A stretch of DNA of 64,000 nt. Source: Bacillota bacterium. GTDB taxonomy: Bacteria > Bacillota > Clostridia > Acetivibrionales > DSM-1351. The stretch lies in contig JAEWOH010000018.1 of assembly GCA_023460955.1 (NCBI GenBank), positions 1 to 64,000 of the forward strand, in the 5' to 3' direction. How positions within the stretch are numbered: position 1 is the stretch's first letter; every line of letters starts with the position of its first letter. Made by a program: the position numbers and the translations under genes. Below the pieces are notes generated by a model, which ran no database searches, had not been told where the DNA came from, and worked only from the letters and a program-made list of their open reading frames with translations. Shown one piece after another: positions 8,643 through 17,356 of the stretch.

Positions 8643-10166
8643 ATGCTTAGAATAGTCAAGGTTGAAAATGGTATGGTGCAGGGACTCCCGGCAGCTGACC
8701 CGCGAATTACAAGCTTTAAGGGCATTCCGTTTGCGGCTCCTCCTATTGGAGAAAACCGTTGGAGAGCTCCACAGCCTGCGGAAGACTGGGAAGGTGTGCT
8801 GATGGCCTATGAGTTTGCTCCTATCTCCATGCAGGCTCCAACCGTAATAGATGAAAAAAATATATACTCCAGAGAGTGGGCTGTGGATCCTGATATCGAA
8901 ATGGATGAGGATTGCCTTTACCTGAATGTCTGGACACCTGCCTGCAGTGCCGATGAAAAGCTTCCGGTTTATGTATGGTATTTCGGAGGAGGGCTTCAAG
9001 TCGGGTATACATCAGAAATGGAGTTTGACGGTGAGCGCCTCGCACGAAGAGGCATAGTAGTAGTTACAATAAATTACCGATTGAACGCTTTCGGCTTTTT
9101 ATGCCATCCGGAAATTACTGCCGAAGCACCGGAAGCTCCCGCCAATTTCGGAAATCTTGACCAACAGGCTGCAACACAATGGGTAAAACGAAATATAGCA
9201 GCTTTTGGAGGGGACCCTGACAATATCACAATAGGAGGACAATCAGCCGGAGGTGGAAGTGTACTGACCCAGCTTACATCACCTCAGAATGAAGGGCTCT
9301 TTAATAAAGCTATTATTGAGAGCGGGATAATTACAGATTTATACCCTGATAACTTTTTTCCCTTTATTAAATGTAATCTTCAGGAAGCTGAACAGAATGG
9401 TGTAAGGTTCTTTAATTTTCTAGGAGTGAAGTCGCTTGCTGAGGCTCGTAAGCTTGATGCTGAATATATTCGTGATAAAGCCTTGGAATATAACTATTTC
9501 TGGGGCACAGTAATTGACAATGCTTTTTGTGTGGGATGGGCCTACGAGTTATTTGTGGAAGGAAAGCGCTGGAAGGTACCCATACTTTTCGGAAATACCT
9601 CAAATGAGTTTTTTTCTGCTCCCAACGTAGGTACACTACAGGAACTGAAAAAAATGGCTGATGAAATGTTTGGAGAAGACTCGGACGAATTTCTATCACT
9701 ATGTGGGGGCCAGACGGGTAATATAAGTGAAGCTGTAAGTAAAGCTAAGGTAAACAGCATTGAATATGCTATCCGTGTTGCGGCGAAGGCTAACGAGGAT
9801 ACAGGAGTTAACGTTCCGCTTTATTATTATAATTTTGATGCTGAAATACCCGGCTGGGATAACCCTGGGACCTTCCATTCTGTGGATTTATGGTTCTTTT
9901 TTGAGACACTGGCAAAATGCTGGAGACCTTTTGTGGGAAAACACTATGACCTAGCCCGGCATATGTGCAATTACTGGGCAAACTTTATACGCTGTGGCAA
10001 CCCTAACGGAAAAGATTCCACCGGGGAAGATATGCCACATTGGGATACTTATACTGGGGCTGCTCCCTTTGGAATGTACTTCGGAGACAGAACCGAGTTT
10101 CTTAAAGAATACCCAAGTGACATTATGAATTTTCTTGTTAGGCAGTATTTCAAAAGAATGAAGTGA
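8643..10166 (+). CDS. Type-B carboxylesterase
   Basis: 507 residues. The ATG at 8643 has AAGGAG eight bases upstream, and an in-frame GTG at 8634 lies inside that ribosome site. Family signs are FKGIPFAAPPIGENRWRAP near the N-terminus, EDCLYLNVWTP, the nucleophile elbow TIGGQSAGGGS, a Glu in GNTSNEFF and the catalytic His in GTFHSVDLWFFF. Type-B (CE10-like, PnbA-like) enzymes cleave short-chain carboxylic esters. It lacks a signal peptide and sits directly behind the CE1-like esterase, so acetyl or other acyl groups on glycan fragments are a reasonable but unproved substrate. A strong terminator follows at 10196. Confidence 0.88.
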   Translation: MLRIVKVENGMVQGLPAADPRITSFKGIPFAAPPIGENRWRAPQPAEDWEGVLMAYEFAPISMQAPTVIDEKNIYSREWAVDPDIEMDEDCLYLNVWTPACSADEKLPVYVWYFGGGLQVGYTSEMEFDGERLARRGIVVVTINYRLNAFGFLCHPEITAEAPEAPANFGNLDQQAATQWVKRNIAAFGGDPDNITIGGQSAGGGSVLTQLTSPQNEGLFNKAIIESGIITDLYPDNFFPFIKCNLQEAEQNGVRFFNFLGVKSLAEARKLDAEYIRDKALEYNYFWGTVIDNAFCVGWAYELFVEGKRWKVPILFGNTSNEFFSAPNVGTLQELKKMADEMFGEDSDEFLSLCGGQTGNISEAVSKAKVNSIEYAIRVAAKANEDTGVNVPLYYYNFDAEIPGWDNPGTFHSVDLWFFFETLAKCWRPFVGKHYDLARHMCNYWANFIRCGNPNGKDSTGEDMPHWDTYTGAAPFGMYFGDRTEFLKEYPSDIMNFLVRQYFKRMK

Positions 10167-10195
10167 TAAAAGACAATTTAAACATATTTTTATGT

Positions 10196-10232
10196 AAAAA
10201 GCTGACAGGAAACTATAACCTGTCAGCTTTTT
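10196..10232 (+). terminator. Rho-independent terminator after the esterase pair
   Basis: A-tract plus GCTGACAGG / CCTGTCAGC, 9-nt loop, TTTTT tail: a 14-bp stem counting the A/T tracts. It closes the GH/esterase transcript before the GTPase gene. Confidence 0.92.
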
Positions 10233-10393
10233 ACATGGGGTGAAAATACTCCCGGTTCTATAATGTTGTCAAAATCCCCATGGGCTGTTATCATCGTAGT
10301 AGAAGAGCTGACATAGAGGATTTGTGAGGGATAATATCCCAATACAGTTAAAAATAAGTATATATTTATAATATAAAGGATTGAAAACGGATA

Positions 10394-13036
10394 ATGAACA
10401 AATTGGTTCTTGGAATATTGGCACACGTAGATGCGGGAAAGACAACTTTATCTGAAAGCATGCTGTACCTAAGCGGTAAAATTGGTAAGCTTGGAAGAGT
10501 GGATAACAGGGATGCTTATTTGGACACCTTCGGGCTTGAAAAGGCAAGGGGTATAACTATTTTCTCCAAGCAGGCCTTATTTAAGCTGGGCGATACCCAA
10601 GTAACTTTACTGGATACTCCGGGACATGTGGATTTTTCGGCTGAAATGGAAAGAACGCTTCAGGTGCTGGATTATGCTATTTTAGTTATAAGCGGAGCGG
10701 ACGGCGTCCAGGCCCATACTAAAACCTTGTGGAGTTTGCTTGAAAGGTATAAAGTACCCGTTTTCATATTTGTAAATAAAATGGATCAGCTTACTGCCGA
10801 CAAGGACAAATTAATTAAGGACATTAAAAGGCAGCTGGATGATGGCTGTGTAGATTTTGAACAGACTGGCACAGACAGCTTTTACGATCAACTGGCCATG
10901 TGTGATGAAAGCATTATGGAAAGCTATATCAAAACGGGCAATGTTCGGACAATGTCCATTAAGAATGCTGTAAAAGACCGTAAGGTATTTCCGTGCTATT
11001 TTGGCTCGGCTCTGAGATTGCAGGGTATTGAGGAATTTATGCAAGGGCTTGAGAGGTATTCAATAATACCACTCTATCCAGAGAAGTTCGGCGCTAAAAT
11101 ATTTAAAATAACTAGAGATGAACAGGGAACAAGACTTACTCACCTTAAGCTCACAGGAGGAAAGCTTCGGGTAAAGGATGTTTTAAAGAGTAATAGTTGG
11201 GAAGAGAAAGTCAACCAGATAAGAATCTATTCGGGACAGAAATTCGAACCGGTTAGTGAACTGGAAGCGGGCTCCATATGCGCGGTTTCAGGACTTAACA
11301 ATACCAGACCAGGGGAGGGCCTTGGTATAGAGAAGGCTTCCGAAGCACCTGTACTTGAACCCGTGCTTTTTTACAGAATCCTACTTCCCGAGGGCTGTGA
11401 CCCGCGGGTAATGCTGCCAAAATTGAGACAAATTGAAGAGGAAGAGCCCGAGCTTCATATTGTTTGGGATGAACAGCTTCAGGAAATGCAAGTTCAGATA
11501 ATGGGGGAAGTGCAGCTCGAAATTCTACAGAGTCTGATTCATAGCCGTTTCGGGGTCGCAGTGGGATTTGATTCGGGAACAGTTTTGTACAAGGAAACCA
11601 TTGCAAATACTGTTGAGGGCGTCGGACACTTTGAACCCTTGAGACACTATGCTGAAGTGCATCTGTTATTAGAACCGGGTGAGCCCGGAAGCGGTTTGAG
11701 GTTCAGTTCCCTATGCAGTGAAGAGATATTGGGCAAAAGTTGGCAGAGACTTGTTTTAACTCATTTGGAGGAGAAAGTTCATAAAGGTGTACTTACAGGT
11801 GCTCCTATAACTGATATAAAAATATCCTTAGTCTCAGGCAGGGCACATAATAAGCATACTGAGGGCGGTGACTTCAGGGAGGCTACTTATCGAGCGGTGC
11901 GCCAAGGACTCAAGGAGGCACAGTCCGTATTACTGGAGCCCTATTATGCCTTTCAGCTGGAACTGCCAGAAAAAATGGTTGGAAGAGCTATGACCGACAT
12001 TGAAAAAATGAACGGTAAATGTGAAATATCTCAGACTGACGGAGAAATAGCAGTTCTAACAGGGAGTGCTCCTGTTACTGCAATGAGGAATTACCAGACT
12101 GAAGTGGTTGCGTATACGAAAGGACTTGGGAGGCTGTTTTACAGCCTCAAAGGTTACGAACCTTGCCACAATTCGGAAGAGGTCATAGCGGAAATAGGAT
12201 ACGATTCTGAGAGAGACTACGGAAATCCAACCGGGTCTGTATTTTGTTCACATGGTACAGGTTTTTTAGTGGAATGGGATCAGGTTAAGGAATATATGCA
12301 TGTTGAAAGCTATTTCAGCGGGGGTAAAGCAAAGACGGAGATAAGCATAAACCATGTGCCTCAGGTAACAGAACGCTTTATAAGCCCCGAAGAGGTTGAC
12401 CTTCTTATTAATAATGCTTCAAATGCAAACCAGGGGAGGAAGTCCGTCTGGAAGAGGCCTGAAACAAGTATAAAAAGGTATTATGAAGCTGTTAAGGCTG
12501 ATAACGTCGCAAAAAGACAGGATATTAGGGAAGAGTACCTCCTTGTGGACGGATATAATATTATCCATGCCTGGCCGGACTTAAAGGGACTGGCAGATAG
12601 CAACATGGATGGTGCAAGGACAAAATTGCTGGATGCGCTGAGCAATTTTCAGGGAATTCGTAAATGCCATATTATTGTAGTTTTTGATGCTTACCGTGTT
12701 CAGGGGCATCTTGAGGAAGTGGCAGAATATAACACCATCCACGTGGTTTACACCAGGGAAGCTCAAACTGCCGATCAATACATTGAGAAATTTGCCCATG
12801 ACAATAATAAAAAATATAGTATAACAGTTGCCACGTCAGATGGATTGCAACAGATAATCATAAGAGGAGCGGGCTGTGCCCTTTTAACTGCCAGAGAATT
12901 GAAAGCTGATGTTGAAAGAGCCCAAAAAGAAATCTATGAAGAAAACAGTAAAATTCAGGGTAAAAACCGTAATTATCTCGAAGATGCCATAACTCCCGAA
13001 GCAAAAAAGCAAATAACAGAGTTGGTAAAGGATTGA
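10394..13036 (+). CDS. EF-G/TetM-like translational GTPase fused to a NYN (YacP/Rae1-like) RNase domain
   Basis: 880 residues. The first ~650 are a translation GTPase: P-loop AHVDAGKTT (10-18), switch I RGITI (52-56), DTPGHVDF (74-81), NKMD (128-131), then EF-G domains II-V laid out as in TetM/TetW ribosome-protection proteins. Residues from about 713 form a NYN/PIN-fold nuclease domain: VDGYN with Asp719, VVFDAYR with Asp765, TADQYIE with Asp794 and ATSDGLQQ with Asp816, the acidic set expected for a metal-dependent RNase. The last ~30 residues are charged and helical. Known: TetM-like GTPases bind the ribosomal A site; YacP/Rae1 is an A-site-dependent mRNA endonuclease. Inferred: the GTPase delivers the nuclease to ribosomes. 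Automated calls as tetracycline resistance are probably wrong or incomplete. It lies inside the glycan block but has its own transcription unit. Confidence 0.88.
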   Translation: MNKLVLGILAHVDAGKTTLSESMLYLSGKIGKLGRVDNRDAYLDTFGLEKARGITIFSKQALFKLGDTQVTLLDTPGHVDFSAEMERTLQVLDYAILVISGADGVQAHTKTLWSLLERYKVPVFIFVNKMDQLTADKDKLIKDIKRQLDDGCVDFEQTGTDSFYDQLAMCDESIMESYIKTGNVRTMSIKNAVKDRKVFPCYFGSALRLQGIEEFMQGLERYSIIPLYPEKFGAKIFKITRDEQGTRLTHLKLTGGKLRVKDVLKSNSWEEKVNQIRIYSGQKFEPVSELEAGSICAVSGLNNTRPGEGLGIEKASEAPVLEPVLFYRILLPEGCDPRVMLPKLRQIEEEEPELHIVWDEQLQEMQVQIMGEVQLEILQSLIHSRFGVAVGFDSGTVLYKETIANTVEGVGHFEPLRHYAEVHLLLEPGEPGSGLRFSSLCSEEILGKSWQRLVLTHLEEKVHKGVLTGAPITDIKISLVSGRAHNKHTEGGDFREATYRAVRQGLKEAQSVLLEPYYAFQLELPEKMVGRAMTDIEKMNGKCEISQTDGEIAVLTGSAPVTAMRNYQTEVVAYTKGLGRLFYSLKGYEPCHNSEEVIAEIGYDSERDYGNPTGSVFCSHGTGFLVEWDQVKEYMHVESYFSGGKAKTEISINHVPQVTERFISPEEVDLLINNASNANQGRKSVWKRPETSIKRYYEAVKADNVAKRQDIREEYLLVDGYNIIHAWPDLKGLADSNMDGARTKLLDALSNFQGIRKCHIIVVFDAYRVQGHLEEVAEYNTIHVVYTREAQTADQYIEKFAHDNNKKYSITVATSDGLQQIIIRGAGCALLTARELKADVERAQKEIYEENSKIQGKNRNYLEDAITPEAKKQITELVKD

Positions 13037-13124
13037 TTTTTTAAGGCTTAAACACTTTAAAACAAAACCTAAAAAGCATTTAATTATTTAATGTATTCGC
13101 TTAGATGCGTATAAGGAGGCTATT

Positions 13125-14411
13125 ATGGATAAAAACAAGATTGCCCTTACTCCGCCAATGGGCTGGAACAGCTATGACTATTATGATACCACGGTAAATG
13201 AGGACCAGATTAAGAGTAATGCGGATTATATGGCCGCTTATATGAAGGAATATGGGTGGAATTATATTATCGTGGATATTGAGTGGTATTCTTACTACAC
13301 AGGAACCCAAAGAAAGGATTATCAGTATATACCCTTTGAAAAGGTGGAAATGGATCAATACTCAAGGCTGCTGCCCTGTCCCGACCGTTTTCCCTCCTCG
13401 ACAAACGGACAAGGCTTCAAGCCTTTGGCTGATTACATCCACAGCTTCGGACTAAAGTTTGGCATTCATATTATGAGGGGTATTCCGAGAGTTGCAGCAC
13501 ATAATCATACAGGACTTTACGGAACCGATCGTAAAGCTAACGAGATAGCCGATCCTTCATCTATCTGCTTTTGGAATCCGGATATGTATGGATTGGATGT
13601 TCAGAAGGAAGGGGCCCAGGAGTATTATAATTCCATTTTCCAGCTTTATGCCCAATGGGGAGTAGATTTTATCAAATGTGATGACATATGCAGACATGAT
13701 ATGAAATCTGCCCAGAAGGAAATAGAAATGCTTTATAAAGCAATACAGAACTGTGGCCGTCCAATGGTACTGAGCCTGTCGCCAGGGCCGGCCCTGATTG
13801 AAAAAGCCTGGCACTATGAAAAATATGCCAACATGTGGAGAATTACCGATGATTTCTGGGATAGCTGGCCTTTGCTAAAGAATATGTTTGAACGCTGCGA
13901 AATTTGGCAGAACCATGTTTCGGAAGGGTGCTATCCGGATTGTGACATGCTTCCGCTGGGATATATCGGAAAGGGTTTTGGAAATGAACGCTATACTGAA
14001 TTCACTAGGGAAGAGCAAATAACAATGATGACCTTGTGGTGTACCTTCCGATCGCCTCTTATGTTGGGTGCAGAGCTGACAAAGCTGGATAAGGAGACTC
14101 TTGAGCTACTGACAAATAAAAAGGTATTAAGGCTGTTGACTCACTCTTCAGGTGCTAAACAGATTATGAGGGATAATAAACAAGCAGTTTGGTTTTCAAA
14201 AGATACCGAGGAAGCTGCCAACTATCTTGCGGTATTTAACCTTGATGACAGTAAACAGGAAATCTCCGTACTTCTGGAAGAATTACAGCTGGAAGGCATT
14301 AAAGAATACTGTTTAGAAGAACTGTGGAATAATGAAGTCATAAAGGATATCAAGGGGATTTTTAAAACAGAAGTGTCAGCCCATGGAGCTAAGCTGTTTA
14401 AGTTGACTTAA
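13125..14411 (+). CDS. Glycoside hydrolase family 27 (alpha-galactosidase-like)
   Basis: 428 residues with no signal peptide. A TIM barrel begins with PPMGWNSYDYYDTTV. The nucleophile is Asp186 in VDFIKCDDICR, and the acid/base is Asp243 (or 242) in WRITDDFWDSW. A short C-terminal beta domain follows from about 330. GH27 retaining enzymes remove terminal alpha-D-galactose or, in some members, beta-L-arabinopyranose. The loop around WYSYYTGTQRKDYQYIP is longer than in classical alpha-galactosidases, so the exact sugar is uncertain. AAGGAGG precedes the ATG. It lies 88 bases after the GTPase gene and may share its transcript; functionally it belongs with the GH43/GH95/esterase set upstream. Confidence 0.87.
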   Translation: MDKNKIALTPPMGWNSYDYYDTTVNEDQIKSNADYMAAYMKEYGWNYIIVDIEWYSYYTGTQRKDYQYIPFEKVEMDQYSRLLPCPDRFPSSTNGQGFKPLADYIHSFGLKFGIHIMRGIPRVAAHNHTGLYGTDRKANEIADPSSICFWNPDMYGLDVQKEGAQEYYNSIFQLYAQWGVDFIKCDDICRHDMKSAQKEIEMLYKAIQNCGRPMVLSLSPGPALIEKAWHYEKYANMWRITDDFWDSWPLLKNMFERCEIWQNHVSEGCYPDCDMLPLGYIGKGFGNERYTEFTREEQITMMTLWCTFRSPLMLGAELTKLDKETLELLTNKKVLRLLTHSSGAKQIMRDNKQAVWFSKDTEEAANYLAVFNLDDSKQEISVLLEELQLEGIKEYCLEELWNNEVIKDIKGIFKTEVSAHGAKLFKLT

Positions 14412-14464
14412 TTAATTTTCTCTCTATAAAATCAAATCTGCTAACATGATTATCTGGATAATAA

Positions 14465-14500
14465 AAAACAAAGTAGTTTATTCATAAACTACTTTGTTTT
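14465..14500. terminator. Bidirectional terminator between convergent GH27 and GGDEF genes
   Basis: A 16-bp perfect stem (ACAAAGTAGTTTA and its complement, with A/T tracts) and a TTCA loop. It includes the last codons of the GGDEF gene and serves both convergent genes. Confidence 0.9.
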
Positions 14501-16151
14501 TACCTGATACTTTGGCTTTATATAATCTATCGTCGGCCGTTTTAAGAATATCCTTGCCGTTGATGTAATCCTCATAAAAGCCTGCTAATCCTATACTTAC
14601 TGTTAGGTGGCCCTCAGTACAATCCTTATTGAAATAAAATTGGTTTTCCTCTATAACCCTTCTGATCTTTTCAGCTGCTTCAACAGAACTCTTTTTATCG
14701 GTTCCTGTAAATATCACCGCAAATTCTTCACCGCCATATCTGCATACAATGTCTCTTGAGAATACAACTTTTTTAATTAATATTACCAACTGCTTTAACA
14801 CCTTGTCTCCTACTAAATGACCATAAGTATCGTTAATGTTTTTAAAATTATCTATATCCAGTAGAGCAATACTAAAATCTGTCTGCACCATATTCTGAAG
14901 CTTATATTTTTTGCAGTTTAATGTTTTTGCGATTTCAATCTCATAGTATTCATTAAAAAATCTTCTATTATAAGCACCCGTCAAACCATCAGTCTGAGCC
15001 AACTCCTTGAGCCTTTGGTTTAATTCTGTGATTTCGATATTTTGAGTTTTTAGTTCATTAGTCAGATAATCCAGTCGCTTATTTTTTAGTTTGAGATCCT
15101 CGATGTACTCTTCCTGTTTTGTAGTATCTTTAAACAATATTATGGCACCTGTAACAGTCTGATTGTGCGATATAGGTGATACTTCTATTACAAAGCACAG
15201 AACTTTTGGATTACTCTTATCTGATTCTGTATTAAAGGCAAGCTCCGATTTGAAAGACAAGCTTGCAATGTTTAAAAAAGCATAATTAATACGTTCCCTA
15301 AAATATTCTGAGTTAAAGCCCAGCTTTCCTATTAACTCAATAAAATCTCTCTTTTCCTTTAGATTAAGGTTACCTTTAAATAATTCCAGAAACGGTTTAT
15401 TAAAATCCAAAATGTCAAAATCACTGCTGATAAGTACAAAGCCGTCACAAATATAGTCTATTGCATGCCTTAATGCAACCGGGACAATATTTAGAAATTT
15501 ATACTTTATTATAGATATCCATAATAATATCATAGTCAATGCCAGAGTAGCTGTAATAATTAAGGCGTTTGCTCTGATAACTCCTATAACTGCCAGCAGG
15601 TTAACCGAGATAGGAATAATAAATGCACTTACTATCAGAAAGGCTTGCTTTGAGAATAATCCGGAGTTTTTAACAGAAAAACTTATAAATAAGTAAAAGC
15701 CAATAATTAGGCATAAATACGAATAAAAGCTGAATATGAAAATTAACTTTCCATAAATAATTTTGTCTAAATACAGCGAGTATTTGACATATACAAGACT
15801 GTGATAACTGTTTGTGACAGCTAAAATCAGATATATTGCCGGTATTGCAAAAAGAAGGGAATGTAGTTTTTTTATCTGCTTATCGGTATGTGAAAAAAAG
15901 TAGCCTGCTAAAACAAAGCACGGCGGTGCCACCCCTGCACCTGCAATATCGGCAATAATCCACAACTTGGAATAGCTTGGAAGAAGATATACTCCAATAC
16001 TTTCGATTTCTAAAATGAAACAACAGACAAAAGCGCCTAAAAAGGCATAGTGTATACTTGATTTATTATTAGTTTTCAGTGTCATTACAAATACATAAAC
16101 TGTAAGTACCAGGGCAACAAAAGTAATAAGAAAGCTTGCTTCGATACTCAT
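14478..16151 (-). CDS. Membrane diguanylate cyclase (7TM-PAS-GGDEF)
   Basis: 557 residues. About seven hydrophobic segments fill residues 1-215, resembling the 7TM sensor found in some histidine kinases. A PAS-like domain follows (about 225-350, CDGFVLISSDFDILDFNKPF), then a coiled coil (355-390) and a GGDEF domain with intact GGEEF at 473-477 and the usual DIDNFKNINDTYGH. GGDEF enzymes make c-di-GMP from two GTP. The primary inhibitory I-site is not kept: the expected RxxD upstream of GGEEF reads FSRD, so classical product inhibition may be absent. It is transcribed alone, away from the AraC gene. The HD-GYP protein at 44728 would be an opposing activity in the same genome. Confidence 0.9.
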   Translation of the reverse strand: MSIEASFLITFVALVLTVYVFVMTLKTNNKSSIHYAFLGAFVCCFILEIESIGVYLLPSYSKLWIIADIAGAGVAPPCFVLAGYFFSHTDKQIKKLHSLLFAIPAIYLILAVTNSYHSLVYVKYSLYLDKIIYGKLIFIFSFYSYLCLIIGFYLFISFSVKNSGLFSKQAFLIVSAFIIPISVNLLAVIGVIRANALIITATLALTMILLWISIIKYKFLNIVPVALRHAIDYICDGFVLISSDFDILDFNKPFLELFKGNLNLKEKRDFIELIGKLGFNSEYFRERINYAFLNIASLSFKSELAFNTESDKSNPKVLCFVIEVSPISHNQTVTGAIILFKDTTKQEEYIEDLKLKNKRLDYLTNELKTQNIEITELNQRLKELAQTDGLTGAYNRRFFNEYYEIEIAKTLNCKKYKLQNMVQTDFSIALLDIDNFKNINDTYGHLVGDKVLKQLVILIKKVVFSRDIVCRYGGEEFAVIFTGTDKKSSVEAAEKIRRVIEENQFYFNKDCTEGHLTVSIGLAGFYEDYINGKDILKTADDRLYKAKVSGKNKVVYE

Positions 16152-16445
16152 ACGAAACCACCTGCCTAATTTAAAGCTTTTAGCATTATCATCTCAGATA
16201 AAGGATTATTTTACTAATTATAACATAATATGAAATATATTTCGACAAGGCTTGGCATTTTTTTAAGTGCTTTGAATTATCCTACTGAAAAATCCCTAGG
16301 ATTGAGTGAAGAACTAGCAAAATTTACAATAGAAGGTTATTATATTCTTAAAATATCGCAAAGAATGTTAAGAATCTTATAATTCATTAAGATATAATGA
16401 TATATGGTTTCGGCCGAAACCTGAGAGCGGAGTGAGAGTATCATA
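16152..16445. other. Divergent promoter region (GGDEF / AraC)
   Basis: 294 bases, AT-rich. On the right it holds a TATAAT at 16393-16398, with a weak TTAAGA 19 bases upstream, followed by the palindrome described separately. I see no c-di-GMP riboswitch and no ORF. Confidence 0.5.
16406..16421. promoter_or_regulatory. Perfect 16-bp palindrome at the AraC-family gene promoter
   Basis: GGTTTCGGCCGAAACC starts 8 bases after a TATAAT (-10) and lies in the 5' leader of the AraC-type gene. Position around +1 fits a repressor operator, probably autoregulation, but it could also form a small mRNA hairpin. Confidence 0.55.
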
Positions 16446-17327
16446 ATGCAGCTTTATCTTGAAAGAATCCAAGAGACAATTGACTACATAGAACAGAACC
16501 TTAATAATGACATAACGCTTGATCAACTTGCAGCAATTGCCTATTGCTCAAAATTTCATTATCACAGGACCTTTCAGGCTATGGTTGGAGAGCCTGTAAT
16601 GGAATATGTCCGAAAGAGAAGGGTGACTTTAGCTGCAAATGAGATATTAAGTACAAAACGTAAGTTGGTTGATATTGCTTATGATTACGGTTTTTGCTCA
16701 CAAGTAGACTTTTCAAGGACTTTCAGAAGAATTCAAGGCATTTCACCCATGGAATGCCGAAAAAAAATCAAACCTGTGGAACTCTACGATAAGGTTAGTT
16801 TAATTGGAAGAAATTTTTCTAAAGAAAAGGTTTCCTTTCTTAATGGACCCGTAATTGTTGAGAAAAAGGGGGTATTAGTTGCAGGAATGGTTTTGAAAGC
16901 ATCATATGAAGAAAATTCAAAGAGTTATATAGTACGGCAGCTATGGCGTAATTTTAGAGAAAATATGGCTTTAATGACCGGAGTTATAAATAAGAATACC
17001 GCTTATGGGATTTCCTTTGATGGTAGTTATAGAAAACACTTTAACTATATGGCAGGTGTTGAAGTTGATAACTTGGACGACATTCCAGAAGGTATGCAAG
17101 GGAGAGAGATACCGGGCTGCAAGTATGCAGTTTTCAATTTTAAAGCCATAAAGAATGGTTTCGCTGTAATAGATGAATTCCTTAAAGCTTTGGAGTTCAT
17201 TTATGGACAATGGCTGCCATTCTCAGGCTTTCAGCTGGACAATAAAAATGATTTGATTGAAATTATTACAGTTAATCCTGAGATACTTAATGATGTCCGT
17301 ATGGACATCTATCTGCCAATAAAATAA
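16446..17327 (+). CDS. AraC family regulator with GyrI-like effector domain
   Basis: 293 residues. Residues 5-105 carry two AraC-type helix-turn-helix motifs (DITLDQLAAIAYCSKFHYHR, then LVDIAYDYGFCSQVDFSRTF), at the N-terminus rather than the C-terminus. Residues ~120-293 resemble the GyrI/BmrR/Rob ligand-binding fold (PGCKYAVFNFKA, then DFIEIITVNPEIL-like end). Such proteins sense hydrophobic small molecules and activate efflux or stress genes. GGAG precedes the start. Next downstream on the same strand (29 bases) is the Ntn amidase gene, so the two may be co-transcribed; the regulator could sense a substrate or product of that enzyme, which is only a guess. Confidence 0.88.
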   Translation: MQLYLERIQETIDYIEQNLNNDITLDQLAAIAYCSKFHYHRTFQAMVGEPVMEYVRKRRVTLAANEILSTKRKLVDIAYDYGFCSQVDFSRTFRRIQGISPMECRKKIKPVELYDKVSLIGRNFSKEKVSFLNGPVIVEKKGVLVAGMVLKASYEENSKSYIVRQLWRNFRENMALMTGVINKNTAYGISFDGSYRKHFNYMAGVEVDNLDDIPEGMQGREIPGCKYAVFNFKAIKNGFAVIDEFLKALEFIYGQWLPFSGFQLDNKNDLIEIITVNPEILNDVRMDIYLPIK

Positions 17328-17356
17328 AAATAAATAGACTGGAGGCTCGTTTGGTA

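Noticed and set aside
10394..13036. Tetracycline-resistance (tetM/tetW) gene
   Set aside because: Similarity is real only for the EF-G-like part. The fused NYN nuclease and the chromosomal context do not fit a resistance gene.
16152..16445. c-di-GMP riboswitch near the GGDEF gene
   Set aside because: The tetraloop and receptor sequences of GEMM are not present on either strand.
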